From positions 1,147,283 to 1,211,282 of the forward strand of contig NW_006768779.1 in NCBI RefSeq assembly GCF_000204055.1: a stretch of 64,000 nt of DNA, written 5' to 3'. Under the pieces are notes generated by a model. That model had not been told where the DNA came from and ran no database searches. It was given only the letters and a program-made list of their open reading frames with translations. Origin of the DNA: Melampsora larici-populina 98AG31. Its lineage: Eukaryota > Basidiomycota > Pucciniomycetes > Pucciniales > Melampsoraceae. Position numbers and translations under genes: made by a program. Below, piece after piece: positions 52,284 to 64,000 of this stretch (position 1 is its first letter; each line of letters opens with the position of its first letter).

Positions 52284-55200
52284 ATGATGAATGAAGAAAT
52301 TAAAGAAATTGAAAGAAGAAGACAGATTAATCGAAATCATCGATCAAATAATGAAATTAAGATTGAAATCAGTCAATTCACACCAAGTACTAATCTCACT
52401 AGAATGAACTCAACTGATCATCAACCACTTCAACCCTCTACTACCATCACAAGAAGAAGAAGATCAAATTTACAACCACAACCAATCAGTTCAACTATCA
52501 AAACTGCAAATACTACTACTACTACTACTACTACTACTACACCAACACCATCAAGAGGTTCAGTAGGAGTAGGAGTAGGAGTAGGACCAGGACCAGTAAG
52601 AATAGAAGAGATCAAACGAAATCGAATCAAAAGATTAAAATCAAGTACAGGATTAGGATTAGGATTACCATTATCATTACCGATCAAATTAAACAATAGT
52701 AGTGGTCTTCATCAGAATCCAACTTATTGCAATTCATACTATCTACAAAGCGGCAGTAGTAGTACTAATCCACCACTCAATCAAATCAGTCATCATAATC
52801 AATCAATCTCTTCTTCAGCTTCTTCTATCATTTCAAGTATAGGAAGTAACAATACGACTGCTAACAGTACTAGCACTTCAACTTCACTTACTCATGAATC
52901 AAATCATCTTATCACTTCTTCAACTCTTCATCATCAATTACCTCATCCTATCAATCTAACTCAAAAATCATTACCTTCTACTCATATTCAATCTACTCAT
53001 CTTCATCCAAAACCAATCCCAATCATATCAAATCATCTTCATCATCATCAGCTTGATATGGTTCTTGATCATCATCCAATCTCAATTCATCATCATCATC
53101 ATTCAAACTCTTATCCTATCAATCCTGATCTAAACAGACCTTATCAAACAATCGATCAATCTGAAAGGGTATCTACTTCTCTTTCTCTACTTCTTCTTTA
53201 ATCTCAAACACTGACTCTATGCTTTGTTTTGATTTCTTAGTTTCCTTCTCAATCTACTTCTTCAAACACAATACACGTCTCTACCTTACCATCAAGAACT
53301 CAGCATTCTTCTTCTTCTCCTTCTTCTACTTCTAATCATCAACTTCATCAACTTCAAACTCAATCATCACGTCCTACCATCTCATCCAATCTTCACCATC
53401 CCATCTCAAAAAGAGATTCAAACGCCAACATCAATCCTAATCTTCATCAAGCTTCATGTGATGAACCAATGCCTTCTTCATTTCATCATTCTCAACAACA
53501 ACCACAACAACAATCACCTCATACAACTCATCACAACTTTCTTCCCAACGCTCTCGATTCTCCTACTCTCAATTCATTTCAATCTAATCATCATCAACTA
53601 TCTCATTCTTATCATCATCGTCCATCTCAACCTTCATACCAAACTCCCAACATCTCATCCTCTTCTACCTTTGGATCTCCACCTCATCATCACATGGCCA
53701 CCGCTCTCACTCCTTCTCAAACTCCTCCTAGTACAAAGAAACGTGGATTCTTTGGAAAGTTACGTAAAAAGGCGAGTCGAGTGGATTTGAATACGACCGA
53801 TGAAATCTTGGGTCCTCCACTTCCTTCACCACTACCACTACCTGATGAAGCGGCTTCATCATCATCATCATCTAAAATCAAAGCCATGTTGGAAGAAGAA
53901 CGATCTCATGCTCCACCTGTACCTGTCATACCTAGCACGACGACGTCGAAAAAACAACGGATTCGGAAACTGATTGATAAACCTTCGAAACATCATCATT
54001 CAGAATCCAAAGATTTACATCCTAATCATTCACATAATCTACTTAACAAATCATCTCTTTCTAATCTTAATGGTCTGGGTAATCATGGGATTGATGGAGA
54101 ACTGATCGCACTGGATACCAACTTGGATGAGATGGAAGGCATCATCGATCGTGATTTAATGTTTCAACTTCGAAGAGACAGTAGTATGAGTGCAGTGACT
54201 ACTAATAACATGAACATTCCTCCTCGTGATCCGCTTACTGGGTTTAACCATACCAGTAGTCCTCCTCATCCGAACCCTCAACATGATTCTACCACGCCAG
54301 GTGGTACTCTCTTTGCTGATCCGTTTCATCCGGGTCGTACACTTGGTTTGGCTAGTACGGCTGAAGGTCCTACACATCATCTTCATCATCATCATCATCA
54401 TCTTCTGCCTGCTCGGAATGGGACTTTGGAATCCGATCGACAGTTGATTGATTCGGTTGAACAACTTCATCAAGATCCTTCTTCGAATCCATCACCTCAT
54501 CTACAACGAGCCCAAGGCGGTCGAGATCCATCCCAATCTCAAACTCATCATGAACGTACAGGTAGTCATGCAAGTATACATAGTCAGTCTCTTTTACCAT
54601 TTTTTCTTGATGGGTTTGTGTGATTGACTTTTGGATTTTTTTTAGCTCTGAATTCGATTCCAACGGTTAGTGGACCTAACCCACTTGGCATGTCCACGAA
54701 TACGGCACCGGTACCAGGAGGGACGAACATGACACCTACGATTGGAGGAGCAGGATGGACGGCACCTGAAAGTTGGGCTGTGAACCCATTAGAAGGCCAG
54801 GATGGGGATGATTTGGATGCTGATGAATCGGAAGATGAGGAAGGGATGTTGATTGGAGAATTCGAACATGGACCCTTACTTGAAGCAGAACATGCATTAG
54901 ATTTACCTAACCCATTACCTGTACGAAGTATGAGTGGCTCGAGTCTTCATCCATCACTTCCAGGTGGTAGTACAACACATCCGAACCATACCCATGCCAG
55001 CTCACTGAACCCGAGTAACACAGTGGGAAACCTGACGATCGGATCACGTGGTAGACTAGGATCGATAGAAGAGAACGGAGGGATTGTAGGAATAGGTGGA
55101 TCGAATGGGACGACTCCTAACCTTTCGTCTTCACTTACACCTTCGAGTAGGAGACCTTCAGATACAGGTGGGAATTCTATTCATAATGGATCGGAGGCTG

Positions 55201-58200
55201 GCAGTTCTTCGACATCCAGAGTTGTGGGTGGGTTGGCTGCGGGAATGGTGGGCGGATCGGTCGTGAATGGGAAGATGGGAAGTGTTTCGAGAAGCTTGGG
55301 GACTGATCTTAGTAAACCGGTCCGTTGGTTTTTTTCCCCCATCAGGTCTTCGTGAACTAATTTTTTTTTTGATTTTTTTGGTATTGATAGTGGACGATTA
55401 GGATTTCGAGATCTGATGGATCATTTGCTACTCTTTCTTGTCCACTTACTTATACTACATCTGAAATTTGTCATCAGTTGGGACGGAAATTGTTTAACCA
55501 AAAACCACCTGCAAGTTATAAACTATACATTAAAGAAAGAGGATTAGGTAAATTAAAGTTTGATACTCGAAAAAACAAAAAGGAAAAACTGATTGAAATG
55601 ATGATGGTGTTTTTTTAGAACGAGTGGCAGCACCGAATGAAAAACCATTGATCTTTCAAAGACGTCGGCTTGAACAAGCTGGTTATACTATGGCTGATCG
55701 ATTAGATGATGTGGGAAGAGCTGATTATTCTTATTTGATTAAGTTTGTTTATAAAGAAGAATCATTAGCTGCAGTGGGAGGTGTAAGAGTTTTTTTTTTT
55801 TTTTTGATTTTTCGATCAAATTATGTATGAAGAGAGACAAGAATTTTTTTTGACGATTTTTGATTGAATTTTTTTGATAGGATGATGATTTTCAAGGGAA
55901 CTTAGAATATGTAGATTTACAAGCTAGAAGTATTCAAGCGATCCCGATCTTTTTATTTAAACATGCGCCTTTATTAGTCAGCCTGAATTTATCAAGAAAT
56001 CCTAAACTGGACATTCCATCGGATTTCATTCAACTCTGTACTTCATTAAGAGAATTAAGATTATGTTATATGGGAGTGAAACGGGTACATCCATCGATTC
56101 GACAGTGTCATAGTTTAAGTCGATTGGATTTATCAAACAATCGGATTGTCGATTTAGAACATGCAAGATTAGATGATTTAACTGATCTCATGGCACTCAA
56201 GGTTCATAATAATCGGTTATGGAACTTACCGGATTATTTTAAAACGTTTAAATCTTTAAGGCTCTTGAACCTATCGAACAACAAGTTTGAAAGTTTACCA
56301 TTAATCATTTGTGAAATTGAATCATTGGTAGATTTAGATATTTCATTTAATATGATCACTGTTTTACCATTTGAGATTGGACAATTGAAGAACTTGGAAA
56401 GGTTCGTTATCTTGGCTAATCCGATCTCAACCATTCCAAGTACGTTTGTAGGATTAAGACAACTTAGAGAGATTGATTGTCGAAGGTGTATGTTAGGGGA
56501 CATTGCGATCTTTAGTGAATTACCTAAACTCAAGAAACTCTTGTGTGAAAACAATGGGGTGACGATCTTAGATGGAGCCTTCAATTCGCTCACCGAACTG
56601 AATGCGAGTCATAATTCGATTACTAGATTACTTTTAGTGGGGACGGGTTCGACGTTGGTTTCCTTGAATGTTTCTCATGCTAAGATCTCATCTTTAGGAC
56701 AAGAGTTTTTTGATGCTCTAGTGAGTTGTGAAAGTTTAAATATGGATAACAATCAAATCAAATCGTTTAGTGATTCGTTTAATCAATTAACCAACTTACG
56801 AAACTTTTCAATGAAAAACAATCAACTGACTTCGTTACCTGAATCGATTGGACAACTTCAAAGGTTACATACATTGGATTTGGCTAATAATAATTTGAGT
56901 GCTTTGCCAAAGACGATTTGGAATTGTTCTCAATTGATCGTCTTGAATGCTAGTTCGAATCTGATTGAAGAGTTTCCTATGCCTCCTTTGGCTGAAAGTC
57001 TTACTCAGGAAGAAATGAAAAGGAAAGCTTCAATCCCTTCGATGAAAACTAATAATGTGGCAACAGCAGCTGGAACAGGTTCAGGAGGAGGAGGAGGTTC
57101 ATCTGGAGGAATTGGTCATTCGAACTCGAGTCAATCGGTTAGTAGAAGTTTACCACCCTTATCGAAAAGTTTACAAGAATTATTTTTAGGAGATAATGGA
57201 TTAGGAGACAATGTGTTTAGTCCGATTTCATTATTAAGTGAATTAAGAGTTTTGAACTTATCATTTAATGATCTTTATGAAGTTCCATCCTTAACGTTAA
57301 GTAAATGTGAATCATTAGAAGAATTATATTTGAGTGGGAATTCATTGACGAGTTTACCAGGTGAAGATTTTGAAAATTTGATTGGATTGAAAACTTTGTT
57401 TGTGAATGGAAATAAACTTCAAACTTTACCGGCTGAATTGGGGAAACTTAAGCATTTGGAATCTTTGGATGTTTCTAGTAATGTTTTAAAGTATAATGTT
57501 ACTAATTGGCCTTATGATTGGAATTGGTAAGGGGTTTTCTTCTTATTGTTTTTTCAATTTGATGTATACTGATTGATTTGGATGGATTTTTTTGGGTGTG
57601 TAGGAATTGGAATTTGGATTTACAGTATTTGAATTTATCTGGAAATAAACGATTAGAAATCAAACCTGCAGCTGGAAATCAACAAGATGCGATTGCGACG
57701 GCTAAACGAAAGAATTTATCGAATTTCAATGCATTAAGAAGGTTAAGGTTATTAGGATTAATGGATGTAACGCTCACTACACCATCTGTACCGGATGAAA
57801 GTGAAGATCGAAGGGTTCGAGTCACTCAATCTGAAGTGAGTTCGATGGGATATGGGATAGCTGATTCGATGGGAAGAGAAGATTATAATGTGGTAGGATT
57901 AGATATGGTGGTTTCTAGGTTTAGGAATAAAGATGATGAATCACTCTTTGGATTGTTTGATGCTCATTCAAAGACGGCCTTTGCGGGTGGGAAACTAGCC
58001 AAGTATTTACATGATGGTTTTTCATCGATTCTTTCATCTGAATTAAGAAGATTAAGAGAAGGTGAATCGGTTTCGGAAGCTTTGAGAAGAGCGTTTTTGA
58101 ATATCAATCGAGATTATGGAAACCTGGTGGTTTCTCAATTCGAAGGAAGAAGAAAAGGATCGAGTGGAAGTTTATTGACGAGTGAAAGACCTAGTATCAC

Positions 58201-60172
58201 CGGTACGAACGGATATGCTGATGGGAAATGTGGAGCGTCTGGTGTAGTAGTTTATGTGGCTAAGAAGACAGTTTATGTGGCGAATGTAGGAGATGCATTG
58301 GCAGTGATTGCAAAGAGAGGAGGAGCGGCTCATCCGATTGCTCATAAACATGATCCGTTTGATTCGGTTGAGATTGAAAGGATTCGATCGGCTGAAGGAT
58401 GGGTTTCACAAAAAGGATTAGTAGCAGATGAAGTAGAAGTGTCAAGATCGTTTGGATATTTTCATGTTCATCCAGCGATCAATTCGAAACCGAGTGTACA
58501 AACCATTGAGCTTTCGGAAGATGATGAATTGATTATTATTGCCAATGCAGGGATTTGGTCACATATTACTTATCAAGCTGCTGTAGATGTGGCACGAGCT
58601 CAAAACCGTAAAGCGGATCCGATGATGGCAGCACAGAAATTAAGAGATTTAGCTTTATCTTATGGAGCTGAATCGAATTTGATGGTGATGGTTGTAGCTC
58701 TAGGAGATTTGTTTAAAGCAAAGAGAAGGTTAACTTATAGAGGAGCCGGAGGAGCTCAGATTGATGAAGAAGCTTATGGAGCCACTCGAGTAGCTGCTAG
58801 AAGAGGACAATTGACAGATGCACCAGGGGAAAAGTATTTAACACTTTTAGATCGAGAAGTGGCACCACCGACTGGGATGGTAGCTTTGGTGTTTACAGAT
58901 ATCAGGAATTCAACCTCACTTTGGGAAACTAATCCAGGAATGCAATCAGCGATGAGAATGCATAATCAATTACTTCGTAGACAGTTAAGAGCGATTGGAG
59001 GATATGAAGTGAAGACTGAAGGAGATGCTTTTATGGTTTCGTTTCCATCAGTGACGAGTGCATTGCTTTGGTGTTTTACAGTACAACTTGAATTATTGAG
59101 GGAAGATTGGCCACAGGAGATCTTGGATTCTGAAGATGGAAAGGAGATTTATGATTCGAATGGATTGTTGTGTTATAGAGGTTTGTCTGTTCGAATGGGA
59201 ATTCATTGGGGTAATCCACATTGTGAAGCAGATCCGATCACCAGAAGAATGGATTATTTTGGACCGATGGTTAATCGATCTGCACGTATCTCGGGTGAAG
59301 CTAAAGGAGGTGAGATTACGGCTTCATTGGATGTGATTGAGATTGTGAAGACTTTATGTTTTGATCAAGAATCAGATGAAGCTCAAAGTTTAAGGAATGT
59401 CAAGGAAAACAAAGAATGTGGTGCGAACTCATTAACGGTTGTGGTACCTTCTTTGAGTGAAGAAGCTGAAACGGTTTTAGATCCAGCTACTAGAAGAGAT
59501 GTAGCATCGATTAGGAAGATGGGATTTGGGATTTCAGAGATTGGAGAAAAGAGGTTGAAAGGATTAGAGATGCCAGAGTTTTTGTCATTGATTTATCCTA
59601 GAGCGTTAGCCGGTAGATTGAATGGACAAGGAGCTTCATTAGGTGGACCTGATTCTAAGGTTGATGAAGTTTATGAACCTACACCTAGGATGGTGGATGT
59701 GAATCATATTAGACAACTTGCGGTGATTGTGTTGAGATTAGAAGCTGGTAAATGATCACTCTCTTTTCATCTAAACATGAACATGAACATGATATTGATT
59801 ATTGATTTTTTTTTGAATTTAGTTTCAGCAGCTAATGTACATGCACCTCTATCATTTCCGAAATCGAAATCTACTTCATCATCAAACCATCATCAATCAG
59901 GAGGATTAGGAAGCAGTATGAAATCAAGTCCACATTCACATTTATTAAGTTATCCTATTAGATTAGAATCTACAGATGAAGAATTAGGATTCGTTTTGGA
60001 AAACTTGATCATTCGAATTGAAAATGTGATTTCATCTTTACAACTTCGATCATTGGGACCGATTGATGAAGTCTTGGGTGCGCTGGGGGACGCTTTGAAG
60101 TTGGACCCGAAAGTGATTTTACATGCTTTGGAAACGTTTGGAAGTTCGGGCAAAGCTTTGGGTTTGTTTTGA
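52284..60172 (+). CDS. CYR1: Adenylate cyclase (RA-LRR-PP2C-cyclase, Cyr1 type)
   Basis: It makes cAMP from ATP under Ras and/or G-alpha control and drives PKA signalling. Eight exons (52284-53168, 53241-54561, 54646-55319, 55391-55547, 55619-55782, 55881-57526, 57604-59747, 59823-60172) sum to 2446 aa in one frame. Order: a ~960-aa low-complexity N-terminus rich in Ser, His, Pro and Thr with a basic STKKRGFFGKLRKKASR patch; a Ras-association domain (WTIRISRSDGSFATLSCPL, about 960-1070); about twenty leucine-rich repeats (for example LSRLDLSNNRIVDLE; 1070-1620) split by a Gly/Ser insert; a PP2C-like domain (about 1695-1980); and the class III cyclase core (ALVFTDIRNSTSLWE with metal-binding Asp, KTEGDAFMVSF, RMGIHWG; about 2040-2280). 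The PP2C has FDAH where active phosphatases have DGH, so it is likely structural. Size fits fungal orthologues. Confidence 0.95.
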
Positions 60173-61308
60173 GTGGAAATTATAGAGAAGGAAAGAGGGG
60201 ATGGGGTGGAGGGGTGGAGGGGTGGAGGGATTGAGGGTTTTCTTTGGAAGAGAGATCGAAAATGTAATTATTTGTTGGATCAATTGAAGGATTGATTTAA
60301 ATGATCTCTTGTTTCAATACTTTTAAATCTTTTTTTGGTTTGTTCATCTCTTTTATTATCTTAGAGTTTTTTGGTTCTTTTGGTTTGTGATTTTGTGATT
60401 TTTGGTTGGTTTCTTGGGTTTTTTATACAAGTGGTCTATTTTTTTTCTTTTTTCTTTTTTTTTCGATTTGATTTGATTTGATTTACATGGTTCAACTTTA
60501 AGAGATTGATTTTTTTTTTGATTTTTTTCGCTTTGGATTTGTTTTTCTCTTCTTTCAGTTTTTTTTTTTGCTTTTGGTGTCTGTAATTTTTCTTTTTTTT
60601 CTTTTTCTCTTTTTTTTTCACACATCAAAAAAAAACAAGTTTAATTTTTTAATATTTTTTTTATTTTGATTTTATTTATAAGTGGTTTTAGTTTATTAAG
60701 AAAAAATAAATATATATATATACCTTTTGTGTGTTTTTTCTTAAAAAGTTTAAAGTGCGTTGAAAACTTGAGAATTTGAGAGTGGTTTGTGTGAGAGCTA
60801 AAGCTAGTCAGTGATTGTGAGTTTATTTTTTGAATGAATGAGTGAGCGGGTTTAAATTTTGGTATGAGTTTGATGTAAGGAAAAATGGACTGGTTGGGGT
60901 TTAAGGTCTTGGTTTTTTCACGGAAGGTTATTGAGAAGAGCAAGAAGACTGGTATGTTTTACACATAGTGGAATGAAGACTGTACAGAATTTGTAGTAAG
61001 ATAATAGTAATCAAAGTGTAAGATCAACTGGAATGAAATTACCGCATTCTCAATCTATATCAATCCAAATCTTTTCTTCAATATTGTAGTCCTGGTTGAT
61101 GGATTTTTCCAACATGTTAAAACTTGAACTGAAACTCAAAATTACATCATTCAATAACTATTAAAAAGTTTTCAAAAATCCAATTCCTTCAAAACACAAA
61201 ATCTAATGAATTAACATTCCAATGTAAGTACAAAGTAAAAACCTTCTCTTTAACCAAAGAAGTTGTTTGAAAAAATAAAATTTGATTTTTTTTAATGTAA
61301 ATCAAGTT
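60173..61308. other. Convergent spacer with long T-rich tracts
   Basis: Just after the cyclase stop are three GGGGTGGAG-type repeats (60197-60230). From about 60310 to 60720 the plus strand is strongly T-rich with runs of 7-9 T. Lys-rich minus-strand frames here are composition artefacts. The right part is the 3' flank of the APC5-like gene. Confidence 0.6.
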
Positions 61309-64000
61309 TCAAGTTTCACTTGAAAACCTTTTGGCACTTAACCAATTTAATCCATTAATTAATCTTTCTTCTAAATTCAAAACTGTTTCTTGACTTTTTA
61401 AAATTTCTTCTTTTTCTTTTTCTTTTTCTTCTTTAAATCTTTTAGAATCTTTTATATCTTTTTCAAATTTCACTTCTCCTTCTTTCTTGATGATCTCTTT
61501 ATACTTTTCACAAACTTGAATCATTTTGAAATCTTCAATTTTCTTGTAATCTAATCAAAAGATTCCCCTCGCCCAAACAAAAGGAGATTCAATCTTTAAG
61601 TTTCATTTACTTCTTCAAACACACCCAAAAAAGAAATATCTAAATCACTCACGAATTTTAGCCATAGATAAATAATCCAAAGCTTTACATAAATCATCTA
61701 AATGGTTTAATCCATTAAAGATTTCTAATCTAGCTTTAAGTAAAGAAGTGGTATGAAACGAATCATTAAATTGATTTAAAATCTCTAATGAAACTTCTTG
61801 ATTTAATCTCATCATCACTTCTAACCAAATCGAACTTGATTTAGTTTCATGAATCTTTAAACCTGTTTGATCTGATAAACTCATGGATGATAAGATTATA
61901 CATAACGATCTTGAAAGTTGTCCTTCTTCCTATTATCATCCAAAATCATGTCAACAGATTTACAAAAAACTCGTCGATTAGATCAACAAGAGATTATGTA
62001 CCATTAACTTTTGGGCTTTTTGACATAGTTCATTGACTCGGTTTTCGATACTGTTAGTACTTGACTTGGTACGTGATAAGCCAGGTCGATATTTCTCAAA
62101 CTTCAAGTATTGATTCGGATCACGTCTGTTAATAGTAAAGATCATAAGATAGCATCAGCCTACATGGTAAAAAGAGTCAAATCAAAAGAAACTCAGTAAA
62201 AGGTGTCATAATACTCTTTAAAAGCTTTCATTTCAAGTAAATCAAAAATCATATCATGGACTTTCTCGAAATCTCGGGCTGAGCATTGATTCTTGATGGC
62301 TTCTTCTACCAAGATGATTAAGCCTTCGATGATCAATCCTCTTTTAGCCAACTATTTTTTTCAAATTTGGCTTCTTATCAATAATTTGATATGATGTAAA
62401 AGAACCAAAGGAAAAAAATTAGGCTTACACGAGTTGCTCTATCACATAAGATTGTAGTCTTTGACATCAATCCTTTTTCGTCAAGCTCTTCTTCTGCCTT
62501 CATGGATAAGGCCAAATCTTCGTAAACGTTACATAAACTGTGTTGACCTTTTGTTCGAGTTTTTTTTTGTTTAGATTTTAACCAACAGATAAGTCAAGAA
62601 AAGACTGGAACGTTTTTGAGACTTGAAACGGGGTTGGGGTATCTTATAAAGTACCTTGAAGATACCAAAGTTTAGCTTTCAGGCCAAACCAAGATAGTTG
62701 ATCAAATTTCCGTTCGGGTACTTTGAGTGGATCACCGTCATCTTGGAGAGAAGAAGGAAGAGGTCTTAGCTTTATATTTTTGACTTTACTGGATACAGAA
62801 GAATGGAACTATCACTTACTTGGGAGATTGTGATTTGTGGAAGGCGAAAGGGTCATTCGCTTAGCTTTGAAAAGCTTTGCGTATAGCCTGCCTAGGCTTT
62901 CTTCACCCTATCATCGATGATCGATGATCTTAGAATAAGTTGCAAGATGATGTCAGGGAAGAGGTAAGAAAAATGGACAGACTCGATCAAGGACTCTGAT
63001 AACGTCAAAGAGTTCTTCATTAGGATCCCAAAACTCCCGTTCTTGATTTGAATGATGGTTGTTGAGCGACTGTAATGAGCTTTGAGCTTGGGTTGGACCT
63101 GTGATGATGGGTTGAGGTTGTTCTTCTTCCTGCGAACGTTGGTCTGAGAGGTAATGATCTAGTTGGCGTCTCAAACTTGATGAGAAAACAAAAGAAAATC
63201 AGTTGATAACTTCTTGAGCATTAGATTGACAATGATTGGGATCACGAACGAAGTTGATCTATCAAGAATCGTCCGATCTGATGACAGTCTTGCTAATCTT
63301 GTAGATTCATCTAGTGCCTGTATGTAATAATGACTGAAATTAGTCATTGAAAAAGACGAATGGATAGTGAAAACTTAACATCATAAGCAGCAGGATAAGC
63401 TCGGTTCTGATAATGAAATTCAGCTAGTGAAAATAAAGCATGAGAATGGATGGAAGAATTTAAATGCCTATAAAAGAAAAAAAAGTTAAACCCGAACTCA
63501 AACTCAAACTCAGAGCTGGAGAAATGGGTCAAGACTAACGCGTGATGATTATGTGAACGCGTATCATAAAATCTCCTCAGTGCGTTTGCAGATTGAATAA
63601 AGTCAGGATGATGATCATTCTTGAACCTAACACATAGACATAAACAGAGAAACATGATCAGCGTGGTTTTTTGCAAACTGATCTGTTGAAAAAAGGATAA
63701 ATACTCGGTATAAGCTTTTGTAAGTTGATCGAGATGAGGATTTGAAGATGAAGAATGATTATCTTCTGTTGTACAGAATTTCTTCAACTTGTAAAAGACT
63801 TTTAAGAGTTGATCGAATTCTAGGTTTGAAATGTTGAGAATTGATCGACGAATATAAAGACCGATTGGAGACTCTTTATGAAACTCAATAGGTCGATCTG
63901 GATTCGACTATATTTGAGAAAACACAAGTACGAAAGTAAGAGACTTTGCAACGCATCAATCGTATTGTCATTGGATTTACCTCTTGAATAGGAGGGCTTA
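61309..64000 (-). CDS. APC5: Probable anaphase-promoting complex subunit 5 (5' part missing)
   Basis: APC5 is a TPR scaffold subunit of the APC/C ubiquitin ligase that drives mitotic exit. The gene runs off the right edge, so the N-terminus is absent. Reading right to left, exons give SPIGLYIRRSILNISNLEFD (family-type entry), then SANALRRFYDTRSHNHHA, the TPR-like HALFSLAEFHYQNRAYPAAY-DALDESTRLARLSSD typical of APC5, WFGLKAKLWYLQG, and helical pieces (LARLEIFNGLNHLDDLCKAL) ending at a Glu/Lys-rich segment and LSAKRFSSET* at 61309. It is cut into a dozen or more small exons. Assignment rests on the TPR motif and the SPIGLY-RR entry; another TPR protein is possible. Confidence 0.6.

Noticed and set aside
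60356..60943. Lys-rich minus-strand reading frames
   Set aside because: They are the translation of the T-rich tract in reverse; low complexity, no gene structure.

Overview
The window looks like nuclear DNA of a basidiomycete, most likely a rust fungus (Pucciniales). Its protein-coding genes are cut by many short GT-AG introns (mostly 60-110 nt). It is AT-rich and loaded with class II transposons, and it carries small secreted cysteine-rich proteins of the kind rusts use as effector candidates. The rust assignment is inference; the fungal, intron-rich character is seen directly. Exon boundaries were worked out by hand from splice sites and frame. For several genes (formate dehydrogenase, YAK1, adenylate cyclase, the Harbinger transposase and both cysteine-rich genes) the exon lengths add up to an uninterrupted reading frame.

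Layout. 1-4651: most of a large CACTA/Plavaka-like DNA transposon (minus-strand transposase), with its right end ending CCCGTGGTG next to TA. 5474-7285: NAD-dependent formate dehydrogenase (+). 8947-10560: secreted alpha/beta-hydrolase-like protein (-). 11898-15890: muskelin homologue (-). 15.9-21.8 kb: gene-poor, repeat-derived sequence with several MITEs and transposon relics. 21793-26764: YAK1 (DYRK family) kinase (+). 26.8-29.2 kb: no gene seen. 29168-30595: secreted thaumatin-like protein (+). 31576-34184: two paralogous five-exon genes for ~115-aa secreted cysteine-rich proteins (-). 34712-36004: NADH-cytochrome b5 reductase (+). 36431-42785: VPS15, the PI3-kinase regulatory kinase (-). 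43390-46321: pyruvate decarboxylase (+). 46465-51098: a complete PIF/Harbinger transposon with TAA target duplication, containing a transposase and a Myb/SANT-like gene. 51333-52006: a 674-bp non-autonomous element whose terminal repeat resembles the end of the first transposon. 52284-60172: adenylate cyclase (RA, LRR, PP2C-like and cyclase domains, 2446 aa). 61309-64000: probable APC/C subunit APC5 (-), running off the window.

How the genes fit together. Adenylate cyclase and YAK1 lie in the same growth/stress network (cAMP-PKA signalling and its antagonistic kinase). VPS15 acts in autophagy and endosomal PI3P synthesis. Pyruvate decarboxylase and formate dehydrogenase are C2/C1 metabolic enzymes. 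Four secreted products (hydrolase, thaumatin-like protein, cysteine-rich pair) lie within 9-34 kb. I see no operon-like arrangement, as expected for a fungus.

The most distinctive item is the cysteine-rich gene pair. Exon 3 and part of its flanking intron are about 93% identical over 103 bp, while the other exons have diverged, which suggests gene conversion. The next most notable items are the intact Harbinger element and the shared-terminus relation between the big transposon and the 674-bp element.
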